NCBI RefSeq assembly: GCF_004345615.1
Contig: NZ_SLWK01000007.1
Location: 166,265 to 230,264 of the forward strand
DNA from: Natronoflexus pectinivorans
GTDB taxonomy: Bacteria; Bacteroidota; Bacteroidia; Bacteroidales; Marinilabiliaceae
Length of the DNA: 64,000 bases
Direction: 5' to 3'
Position numbers and translations under genes: made by a program. The notes below the pieces were generated by a model. That model saw only the letters and a program-made list of their open reading frames with translations. It was not told the origin of the DNA and did not search any database. The number at the start of each line of letters is the position of its first letter. Position 1 is the first letter of the stretch. Positions 17,271 to 24,699 of this stretch are shown piece after piece.

Positions 17271-20200
17271 ATGAGTTTTTTTTCTGGTTTTAAAAAGCAC
17301 AGCAATTCAAAAGGTTACTTATTGATATTTATGGCCTTTTGGCTTTTGTTTTCTTCTTGTGAGGAAGATTCTGCTCAAAAGGTAAAAGTTTGGCCGGAAG
17401 TAACAAACGAAATGAAACCATGGACTCGTTGGTGGTGGATGGGAAGCGCAGTGAACGAGTCAGATCTTACTTTTGTGCTTGAAGATTTTGCTGCCAGAGG
17501 TATTGGTGGTGTCGAGATTGCTCCCATTTATGGAGCAAAAGGATATGAAGACCAATACATCGACTTCCTTTCGCCGCGTTGGATGGAAATTCTTCAGTTT
17601 GTAGTGCAAAAATCCAACGAATTGGGAATGGAAGTTGATATGACCAATGGAACTGGTTGGCCATTTGGTGGCCCTCATATTACAAACGATGTTGCTGCAC
17701 GCAGGTTAGTCATGCAGGAATATCAGGTAAGTTCAGGACAAACAGAACAGCCATTAATCATTCTTAACGATCAACGTCGTCGGGAATATGGTGCACCATT
17801 AATAGCAATAACAGCATATGGGCCAAATGGAGAAATCGAACTTGTGACGGAATATTTAGATGAAAATAACCGGCTTACATGGCAACCGGAATCAGGAACA
17901 TGGGATGTTATTGCAGCTTTCAATGCTCACAACCGCATGTTGGTTAAAAGAGCAGCCCCTGGTGGAGAAGGTTATACGTTCGACCACCTGAATGCTCCCG
18001 CTTTAAGTCATTATTTATCGAGATTTGATGAGGTTTTTGAAGGTAAAAATCCTGGTGTACGTTGTTTTTTTAATGACAGTTATGAAGTATTTGGTGCCAG
18101 TTGGAGTTATGGATTTCTCGATGAATTCAATAGTCGGAGAGGTTATGATTTGAGACATTTTTTCAGAGAGTTAAATGGTCAGGGAGATTCTGAAATCATT
18201 GCACGAGTAAAGTCTGACTATCGTCAGACCATGTCTGAATTGTTAATCCAGAATTTCAGTTCTCAATGGACTGCGTGGGCCAACAACAAAGGCGCAAAAA
18301 CCAGAAATCAATCCCATGGATCACCTGCCAACCTGATAGATGTTTATGCAACGGTTGATATACCGGAAATCGAAACTTTTGGTGGGGAGTATTTTCCTAT
18401 TGATGGTTTCTTTTGGGATGAGGATTATGTCAGTCCTGCCGACCACAACCCATTGTTTTTAAAGTTAGCCGCTTCCGCGGCTAATATTACAGGTAAACGA
18501 CTGGTGTCCTGCGAGACATTTACATGGGTAGGAGAGCACTTCAGAGTTCCACTATCTCAATGTAAGCCTGAAGCCGAACAGGTTTTTCTTTCAGGTGTTA
18601 ACCATATTTTTTATCATGGATCAACCTACTCACCACAAGAGGCCATGTGGCCCGGGTGGTTGTTTTATGCGTCTGTTCACTTTGGCCCTACCAATAGTTT
18701 TTGGCCTCATGTAAGTGGACTTAATGAGTACATTACTCGTTGTCAGAGTATCTTACAGCAGGGTACTGCTGCTAACGATATTTTGGTATATTGGCCTCTT
18801 TTTGATACCTGGCAAAGTGAAGAAGGATTGGAGATGATGATGGCTGTTCATGGATCCAGAAGATGGTTGAATTTGCCAAAAATTCAATCATTGCTTGATC
18901 GCGGTTATGCCTTTGACTTTGTGTCTGATTCATTGTTGGGAACTCTTACGCCACAAAGTAATAAATTACTTACCATCGATGGTCAAAATGCATACAGTGC
19001 AATTGTAGTTCCCGAGTGTCATAACATGCCACTTGAAACATTGGAAAAGCTAATTCGCTTTGCTGAAAGTGGTGTTCCGGTAATATTTGAGAATCTTCCC
19101 AAAGATGTTCCCGGTTTAAGTAACCTTGAAGAGCGAAGAAACATGATGAGAGTTCTTTTAAATGAGTTCTCTGAAGAACTTCAATCAGAAGGCGTTACCC
19201 TTAAAAGAAGCTCCCGGGCTGAGTTTATTCTTTCAGATGATCCGGAGGCAGCTCTTGCCTATGCCGGTGTTGAAAGAGAGAAGTTTACTGATATGGGGCT
19301 GAAATATTTGCGTCGCCACTCCAGCGAAGGTCTTTATTACTATCTGGTAAATCATACCCCGGATAATATAGATGCCGTTATACCGGTTAACTTCACAGCC
19401 AAACATGTGGTCATGTTGGATCCTCAAACTGGGCATTACGGATTAGTTCCTGCTAGTACTTCCAATGGGAAATCCAATATTAAACTACAGGCCAGGTCAG
19501 GTGAAGCATACTTCCTTTTGTTTACAGAGAAAGATGTAAGCGAGGTGCCACAGTGGATTTATAGAAAATCCCTTACTAACGAGTTTATTGTAGATGGAGA
19601 GTGGGAAATTGAGTTCTTTGAAGGTGGTCCATCTCTTCCAAGCTCAGTAAAAATAAGTGGTTTAAAGCCATGGACTGAACTAGGAAATGCCCAGATGAAC
19701 AAATTCTCAGGAACCGCACGATATACCATCAACTTTAATTATGAAGGTAAATCCCATCCTGAATATATGTTAGATCTTGGAAATGTGATGCATAGTGCAA
19801 GGGTAATCCTAAATGGAAACGATCTTGGGTTGGTTTGGAGTCCACCATACATCATTAATATAGGGGAATATCTTAAAGATGGCGACAATGTTTTGGAAAT
19901 TGAAGTTGCCAATCTGATGGCTAACCGAATCAGAGACATGGACATCAATAACATCGAATGGCAACTTTTTCATGAGATTAATTTTGTAAACATCCGCTAC
20001 AGACATTTTGATGCTTCCGATTGGGAGGTGATGCCTTCCGGGCTTGAAGGTCCGGTTAAAATCATCCCTCAAATAAATATCCCTGCAAATGTACCTGGTG
20101 ATTTGGTTAAGGATGGAAAAGAGGAAGCAGAGTTGGTGTTTAATTTTGGATCGAAATTGGTGAATGATGAATACTTCCCTGTTCAGTCCTCCTCAGTATA

Positions 20201-20282
20201 CAATCCGGTAATTGGCTATGGATTTGATTTTGGAACGAAACCGCTGTCGACAATGGACGACAGCTCCCGATTTTTTTTTTAG
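17271..20282 (+). CDS. GH106-type alpha-L-rhamnosidase, frame ends at a T10 run
   Basis: GH106 enzymes release terminal alpha-L-rhamnose from rhamnogalacturonan oligosaccharides. I prefer the ATG at 17271, giving a lipoprotein signal ending LLFSSC (Cys30), over 17235. The N-terminal part carries the family features MKPWTRWWWMGSAV, GIGGVEIAPIYG, MEVDMTNGTGWPFGG and CFFNDSYEVFGASW. A beta-sandwich near the C terminus (ARVILNGNDLGLVWSPPY) is also typical. The last 60 residues (VFNFGSKLVNDEYFPV, NPVIGYGFDFG) belong to the N-terminal beta-sandwich of a rhamnogalacturonan acetylesterase. They are cut off by TAG right after ten consecutive T. One extra T (or two fewer) would join this gene to the next in one frame. 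Confidence 0.88.
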   Translation: MSFFSGFKKHSNSKGYLLIFMAFWLLFSSCEEDSAQKVKVWPEVTNEMKPWTRWWWMGSAVNESDLTFVLEDFAARGIGGVEIAPIYGAKGYEDQYIDFLSPRWMEILQFVVQKSNELGMEVDMTNGTGWPFGGPHITNDVAARRLVMQEYQVSSGQTEQPLIILNDQRRREYGAPLIAITAYGPNGEIELVTEYLDENNRLTWQPESGTWDVIAAFNAHNRMLVKRAAPGGEGYTFDHLNAPALSHYLSRFDEVFEGKNPGVRCFFNDSYEVFGASWSYGFLDEFNSRRGYDLRHFFRELNGQGDSEIIARVKSDYRQTMSELLIQNFSSQWTAWANNKGAKTRNQSHGSPANLIDVYATVDIPEIETFGGEYFPIDGFFWDEDYVSPADHNPLFLKLAASAANITGKRLVSCETFTWVGEHFRVPLSQCKPEAEQVFLSGVNHIFYHGSTYSPQEAMWPGWLFYASVHFGPTNSFWPHVSGLNEYITRCQSILQQGTAANDILVYWPLFDTWQSEEGLEMMMAVHGSRRWLNLPKIQSLLDRGYAFDFVSDSLLGTLTPQSNKLLTIDGQNAYSAIVVPECHNMPLETLEKLIRFAESGVPVIFENLPKDVPGLSNLEERRNMMRVLLNEFSEELQSEGVTLKRSSRAEFILSDDPEAALAYAGVEREKFTDMGLKYLRRHSSEGLYYYLVNHTPDNIDAVIPVNFTAKHVVMLDPQTGHYGLVPASTSNGKSNIKLQARSGEAYFLLFTEKDVSEVPQWIYRKSLTNEFIVDGEWEIEFFEGGPSLPSSVKISGLKPWTELGNAQMNKFSGTARYTINFNYEGKSHPEYMLDLGNVMHSARVILNGNDLGLVWSPPYIINIGEYLKDGDNVLEIEVANLMANRIRDMDINNIEWQLFHEINFVNIRYRHFDASDWEVMPSGLEGPVKIIPQINIPANVPGDLVKDGKEEAELVFNFGSKLVNDEYFPVQSSSVYNPVIGYGFDFGTKPLSTMDDSSRFFF
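20271..20280 (+). other. T10 homopolymer at the frame break
   Basis: Ten T directly precede AGAAGG. In the upstream frame the stop TAG is formed by the last T plus AG. In the downstream frame the codons continue TTA-GAA-GGT without a stop into the acetylesterase. It is a possible slippage site, assembly error or true frameshift mutation. Confidence 0.85.
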
Positions 20283-21385
20283 AAGGTTGCTGTTATTCCT
20301 CTGAATCATTCTATTTTTCGGTGGATTTGCCGGAGGGGAATTATCTGGTAACAATATATTCCGGACATCCTCTTATGGAGTCATCTCTTACGGTTAAAGC
20401 AGAATCACGAAGGTGGATGTTAGAGGATATTGTAACTCAACCCGGTGAAATTGCAGAAAATTCATTCGTGGTTAATGTCAGATCTCCATATATTTCAGAT
20501 ATGGATTCCATCATACGAAAACCGCGTGAATATGATTATCTCAATTGGGACAAAAAGTTAACATTAGAATTTACAGGGGTAAATCCTTCTGTATATGGGT
20601 TGAAAATAATACATCAGGATGATATAACAACCATATTTCTTGCAGGTAATTCAACTGTTGTTGATCAGGAATATGAGCCATATGCTTCTTGGGGACAAAT
20701 GATAACGAGGTATTTCGACCAAAATGTTGTGATAGCCAATTATGCCGAATCGGGGGAGTCTTTGTCATCCTTTAAGAGTGCCGGCAGATTAAAGAAAATC
20801 CTAAGTGAAATGAGTTCTGGCGATTACCTTTTTATTGAATTCGGGCATAATGATCAAAAAGAATCAGGTGAAGGAATTGGCCCCTGGACATCATTTACTG
20901 ATTTATTGAATGAGTTTATTGAAGAAACCCAAAATGTTGGAGGAAATCCGGTTTTGGTAACCCCAATGCATCGACGTGTTTTTGATGAGAGCGGCAGTGT
21001 TGTTGCTACCCACGATGAATATCCTGATGCAATGCGGGTTGTAGCCAAAACCACAAATGTACCTTTGATTGATCTTAATCTCAAGAGCAAAAGTGTTTAT
21101 GAAGCCTGGGGGCCTCATGAATCAAAAAGAGCGTTTGTTCATTACCCGGCTGGAACTTTTCCCGGGCAAAATAATGATTTAAGGGACAATACCCATTTTA
21201 ATAATTATGGAGCATGGATTATGGCGCTTTGCATTATAAAAGGGATGAGAGAGAGTACCCCGTTGTTGGCCGAATTTTTAGCTGCCGATGCACCTATGAT
21301 TGACACGAGTGCACCTTTTCCTTTCTCGAATTGGACCATGCCACATAGTTTTAGGACAACCGCAGAAAAGCCTGATGGAAATTAA
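20283..21385 (+). CDS. Rhamnogalacturonan acetylesterase module (SGNH/GDSL), separated by frameshift
   Basis: Such esterases remove acetyl groups from rhamnogalacturonan galacturonates so that lyases can act. From 20283 the frame is open, reading LEGCCYSSESFYFSVDLPEG across the break (using the codon at 20279). The first in-frame start is GTG at 20321, with no signal peptide. The N-terminal part finishes a beta-sandwich. The SGNH core follows: block I as FLAGNSTVVDQE (Ser in GNS), a middle Gly in YAESGESL, block III FIEFGHNDQK with Asn, and a C-terminal D-x-x-H as LRDNTHFNNYGA. It is almost certainly the second half of the preceding rhamnosidase polypeptide rather than an independent gene. 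Confidence 0.85.
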
Positions 21386-21442
21386 TCTGTTTGCTTTACA
21401 ATTACAATATAAGTTAATGAACTGGTGAGCTGATGAACTAAT

Positions 21443-21521
21443 AACCTCTCAACCTAGAACCTCTCAACCTAAAACCTAGAACCTGGAACTTAAAACCTAG
21501 AACCTAGAACCTAAAACCTAT
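21443..21521. repeat. Tandem AACCTAG-like simple repeat
   Basis: About ten imperfect units of AACCTAGA/AACCTCTC/AACCTAAA lie between the acetylesterase and the second GH28. Similar AACCT strings are common spacers in this phylum. No function is apparent. Confidence 0.75.
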
Positions 21522-21551
21522 TAATACGAATAACTTAAAGAACATTTTCAA

Positions 21552-22967
21552 ATGAAACGATTTTTTTCACTCTTATTAGTAGCATTTATAGCATTTGGTG
21601 CAACCTCGCAGGAATGGCTGACGAAAGTAGGTGCACAGAGTTTTCCTGATGGAGAACGGATTTACAGAGTAAATGACTACAATGACGTATTTGAAGGGTA
21701 CCCGCCCATTGCATCTACATCCGGAATTCAGGCAGCCATTGATGATTGTGCGGCTAGTGGAGGAGGTAAAGTAGTTTTTGATCCTGGTGTTTATCATACA
21801 GGAGCACTATTCCTTAAGGATAATGTTAACCTAGTAATTGGTGAAGGGGTAGAATTGCGTGCACTTATTGGTCTTGAATATTATCCGGAAATAAAAACAC
21901 GTGTTGCAGGAATTGAAATGATGTGGCCTTCAGGAGTTATCAATATTCTTGACAAATCAAATGTGGCGATTACAGGCGGTGGATTAATTCATGCACAAGG
22001 CAAATTTCATTGGGAAAGGTATTGGAATCTAAGGCATGAATATACACCACAGGGATTACGTTGGGCTTCAGATTATGATTGTAAAAGAGTTCGTACCATT
22101 CAGGTTTCTAATTCTACCGATGTAACATTGGAGGGTTTCAGAGTTAAGCAGGCGGGTTTTTGGACAGTGCACATTCTATATTCCCGGCATGTAACTGTTA
22201 ACGGGTTAACCATCAGAAACAACATTGAAGGTATGGGCCCAAGTACAGATGGTGTCAATGTGGATTCTTCTTCCTTTGTGCATATTTTTAATTGCGATGT
22301 AGATTGCAATGACGATAATTTCACAATTAAAGCTGGACGTGATGCTGACGGACTGCGCGTTAATATTCCTTCAGAATATATTTATATCCATGATAATATT
22401 GCCAGAAGAGGAGGAGGAGCTTTGGTTATTGGCAGTGAAACTTCAGGATGGATTCGGCATGTTAAAGTCGAAAACATGAAGGCCATCGGAACAAACCATG
22501 TAATGCACCTTAAATCTGCATTTACCCGCGGAGGTGGTATTGAATACATTGAACTGGATAACGTTCAGGCCGAAAACGTGCGAACATTCTGTACAGTTAC
22601 TTTAAACTGGAACCCTGAATATAGCTATGCTACTTTGCCGGAAGGCATGGATGAAATGCCTGAACACTGGAAGGTGATGTTGCAGGAAGTTCCACGAGAG
22701 CAAGGCATTGCCACCATTAGAAATGTGAAATTATCCAACATCCATACCATCAATGCACAAACAGCTTTTCATGTAACTGGAGCCGAAGAGTCTCAAATAA
22801 CAGGATTCAGTTTTAGCAATATTTTTGTGCAGGCTCAAAGAGCAGGTGTTTTATCGCATGTAAGAGATTGGACAATGGAGAGTGTAACCATTAAAACACC
22901 CGGTGCACAGGAGTTGGATTTGCGCAATACAAGAAGGGTTAGGATGAATAGGGTTGAATATAAATAA
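21552..22967 (+). CDS. GH28-family glycoside hydrolase (second copy)
   Basis: A signal peptide (MKRFFSLLLVAFIAFGATSQ) precedes a beta-helix enzyme of 471 aa: IQAAIDDCAASGGGKVVFDPG, then ITGGGLIHAQGKFHWERYW and VKQAGFWTVHILYS. Active-site loops are recognisable: STDGVNVD, NDDNFTIKAG with the Asp pair, and RGGGALVIGSE. In the last loop the His of the classical GHG motif is replaced by Gly. It is not close to the first GH28 and probably removes a different linkage, perhaps terminal galacturonate next to rhamnose; this is inferred from context. The gene is 166 bases after the acetylesterase and ends at a strong bidirectional hairpin. Confidence 0.85.
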   Translation: MKRFFSLLLVAFIAFGATSQEWLTKVGAQSFPDGERIYRVNDYNDVFEGYPPIASTSGIQAAIDDCAASGGGKVVFDPGVYHTGALFLKDNVNLVIGEGVELRALIGLEYYPEIKTRVAGIEMMWPSGVINILDKSNVAITGGGLIHAQGKFHWERYWNLRHEYTPQGLRWASDYDCKRVRTIQVSNSTDVTLEGFRVKQAGFWTVHILYSRHVTVNGLTIRNNIEGMGPSTDGVNVDSSSFVHIFNCDVDCNDDNFTIKAGRDADGLRVNIPSEYIYIHDNIARRGGGALVIGSETSGWIRHVKVENMKAIGTNHVMHLKSAFTRGGGIEYIELDNVQAENVRTFCTVTLNWNPEYSYATLPEGMDEMPEHWKVMLQEVPREQGIATIRNVKLSNIHTINAQTAFHVTGAEESQITGFSFSNIFVQAQRAGVLSHVRDWTMESVTIKTPGAQELDLRNTRRVRMNRVEYK

Positions 22968-23004
22968 AGATCTGTATTTGGTTGTTTTTGATGTGTGTGA
23001 AATG

Positions 23005-23030
23005 AGAAACCGGAAAACGTTCCGGTTTCT
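23005..23030. terminator. Bidirectional terminator between GH28 and the AraC gene
   Basis: A perfect 11-bp stem AGAAACCGGAA/TTCCGGTTTCT with loop AACG lies between convergent genes. The T-rich run on each side is weak. Confidence 0.8.
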
Positions 23031-23038
23031 TCACTTAT

Positions 23039-23908
23039 TTATTCATCACTTCGCATTTCTGATGGAGGTTGGCCCATTTTATTTTTAAAAAGCCTGCTAA
23101 AATAGTGTATGGAATCAAACCCTGTTTCATATGCAACTTGTTTTATTGGCATGTCGGTAGCCAACAGTAGTTCCTTTGCCCGCATAAGTCTTAAGTGTAA
23201 ATGATATTGCCCCGGTGACACACCCGTATGTTTCTTAAACATCTTTCGAAAGTAGGAATACCCAAGATTAAGAGATGATGCAAGTTCTTTAAAATCTAGA
23301 TCCTGATGAAGGTTATCCCTCATGATGAACTTAGCATCCTCCATGGCGATTTCCAATGGTTTTCCCTTAAAGTCTCTGTTTTTTACATGTGAAACTACCG
23401 AGCCAAGTAAGCGAATGGCTATGCCTGATGATATCAGCTGAAATCCGGGCTTTTCTTTTTGTGCAAGTTCGAATATTCGGTGATAGCAATCAAGAACACT
23501 CTCTTTCAGGCCACATTTAATCACCGGACTTTTTGCATTTAAAATTGGATTAGTAAATAATCGGTCAATTATATCCCCTTCAATACCAATGTAATGCTCC
23601 ACCCATCCGGTTTTTTTATTGGGCCTGTATCTATGCCACACTCCGGGTTTTATAAGCATTATGGTTCCAGCTTCGATCTTGTGTTTTTCCGATTTTGTTT
23701 CCAGTACCCCACTTCCTTCTGTAATGTAATTAATTTGGTATTCTGAAAGTGTTCTTCCGGAACTCCAATTAAAAAAGTAGCCATTAGGATGTTCTGGAGC
23801 AGGATATATAGCTCCTGGTTCAACGGTAGCTTTCCCTACTACATTAAAAGCTATTCCCCATTGTTTATCTTCTTGGTTAGAAGTGAGATATTTAAAAAAA
23901 TCATCCAT
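23039..23908 (-). CDS. AraC-family transcriptional regulator
   Basis: The protein has a cupin-like N-terminal ligand domain (SEYQINYITEGSGVLET, AGTIMLIKPGVWHRYRP) and a C-terminal double helix-turn-helix of about 100 residues (DLDFKELASSLNLGYSYFRK, then PIKQVAYETGFDSIHYFSRL and FKNKMGQPPSEMR). Such one-component regulators bind a sugar and activate nearby genes. It is transcribed convergently with GH28 and divergently from the GH2 gene, across a 791-base region containing palindromes that could be its sites. A pectic sugar such as rhamnose is the natural candidate ligand, but nothing in the sequence shows this. Confidence 0.93.
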   Translation of the reverse strand: MDDFFKYLTSNQEDKQWGIAFNVVGKATVEPGAIYPAPEHPNGYFFNWSSGRTLSEYQINYITEGSGVLETKSEKHKIEAGTIMLIKPGVWHRYRPNKKTGWVEHYIGIEGDIIDRLFTNPILNAKSPVIKCGLKESVLDCYHRIFELAQKEKPGFQLISSGIAIRLLGSVVSHVKNRDFKGKPLEIAMEDAKFIMRDNLHQDLDFKELASSLNLGYSYFRKMFKKHTGVSPGQYHLHLRLMRAKELLLATDMPIKQVAYETGFDSIHYFSRLFKNKMGQPPSEMRSDE

Positions 23909-24129
23909 AAATTGGTGGTGGTTAGTTGGCGTGTAAAGTGATTTTGGAATCGTAATGTTATAATCAAAAATTGTACCGTTTTAAGGTAAGGGCGAGGGCT
24001 TATATAAAGCTATGGGCGAGGTTTTGATGGGGTATCGTATTTCTGTTTTCTTTGATTCCGATAGATGCTTTTTGAATATGATGTTATATAAACATTATGC
24101 TCTGTTACAAAAAAATCACAAACATTAAT

Positions 24130-24153
24130 GATTAAACGTTAAAACGTTTAATC
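24130..24153. promoter_or_regulatory. Palindromic operator candidate
   Basis: GATTAAACGTT-AA-AACGTTTAATC is a perfect 11-bp inverted repeat with a 2-base centre. Its AACGTT core resembles LacI-type operators. It sits about 220 bases upstream of the AraC-type gene's start. Confidence 0.55.
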
Positions 24154-24332
24154 AAAATGCTTCATTGCATCATAGATTCAAATCTCAATTTCAACTAAAA
24201 CTGCGTAAAAATAGCATTTTAAAGGATTTTTACTATTCTATTTAAACTTTATTTTCTCAAGGTTATTACTGTTATGCAAGTTTATGTAATGTTTTTTGTG
24301 TATAAATCGAGAGAATATTAGTTATTTAACTC

Positions 24333-24360
24333 ACTAATTTGACCTAAGTGTCAAATTAGT
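24333..24360. promoter_or_regulatory. Inverted repeat just upstream of the GH2 promoter box
   Basis: ACTAATTTGAC-ctaagt-GTCAAATTAGT has perfect 11-bp arms. It ends 11 bases before the shared box at 24372. There is no T-tract, so a protein-binding site is more likely than a terminator. Confidence 0.55.
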
Positions 24361-24371
24361 TAAAACAAATG

Positions 24372-24414
24372 CCAGTTTGTGTATTGTTGACTGATCTATT
24401 ATTAAATAATTTTG
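24372..24414 (+). promoter_or_regulatory. Putative regulated promoter of the GH2 gene (shared box plus TAnnTTTG)
   Basis: CCAGTTTGTGTATTG here is identical to 16654-16668. TAATTTTG (24407-24414) begins 35 bases after the box start, exactly as at rhaM. Transcription from here would give a leader of about 280 bases before the GH2 ATG. Confidence 0.6.
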
Positions 24415-24521
24415 TAATAGTTTTACTTTTTTTGGAAGTTTAGCTTAAGAAGCCTGGCAAAATCGTTATTCGCCAGGCAGAACAACAACCGAGATGATTT
24501 TTTAAATAAAATATTAAACAG

Positions 24522-24563
24522 ATGAAACGAGCCATGAGAAAGAGTTCTCACACAGGGGGATGA
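24522..24563 (+). CDS. Possible leader mini-ORF 1 (13 aa)
   Basis: ATG to TGA reads MKRAMRKSSHTGG. It begins at the same point of the first repeat unit as the GH2 ATG does after the second. It could be a leader peptide or a by-product of the duplication; nothing proves translation. Confidence 0.25.
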   Translation: MKRAMRKSSHTGG

Positions 24564-24609
24564 TTATCTGGCGAGTTCCATCTGATTACTAAAAACAAAT
24601 TATAAACAG

Positions 24610-24675
24610 ATGAAACGAGCCATGAGAAAGCTTTTCTCACACAGGAGAATGACTGGATTGGCGAGTTCCATGTGA
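24610..24675 (+). CDS. Possible leader mini-ORF 2 (21 aa)
   Basis: It reads MKRAMRK, then LFSHRRMTGLASSM and TGA. It shares its first seven residues with mini-ORF 1 and then diverges because of a small length change in the inner hairpin. It ends 24 bases before the GH2 ATG. Confidence 0.25.
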   Translation: MKRAMRKLFSHRRMTGLASSM

Positions 24676-24699
24676 CCTTAAAATACAAATTATAGACAC

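Larger units (their letters stand above)
24519..24694 (+). repeat. Two tandem 88-bp structured repeats in the GH2 leader
   Basis: Units start at 24519 and 24607. In each, CAGATGAAACGAGCCA can pair with TGGCGAGTTCCATCTG (second copy ends CATGTG) as an outer stem with few mismatches. Inside it lies a second perfect hairpin: TGAGAA-AGAG-TTCTCA in unit 1 and TGAGAAA-GCT-TTTCTCA in unit 2. The sequence of the inner hairpin differs but pairing is kept. The spacer TACAAATTATA before the GH2 ATG resembles the spacer between units (AACAAATTATA), so the gene's ATGAAA falls where a third unit's would. Confidence 0.75.
23909..24699. other. Long divergent regulatory region between araC-type gene and GH2
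   Basis: No conventional gene is seen in 791 bases. From left to right it contains a 24-bp palindrome (24130), an 11-bp inverted repeat (24333), the shared promoter box (24372), a GCCTGGC/GCCAGGC hairpin (24452-24478) and two 88-bp tandem repeats with two mini-ORFs (24519-24694). Confidence 0.8.

Noticed and set aside
21443..21521. AACCT tandem repeat as a regulatory array
   Set aside because: Similar simple AACCT strings are common in intergenic DNA of this phylum and the units are irregular.
24519..24694. Integron attC site or transposon end
   Set aside because: There is no integrase or transposase nearby, and the units are in direct tandem and aligned with the gene start, which fits a leader duplication better.
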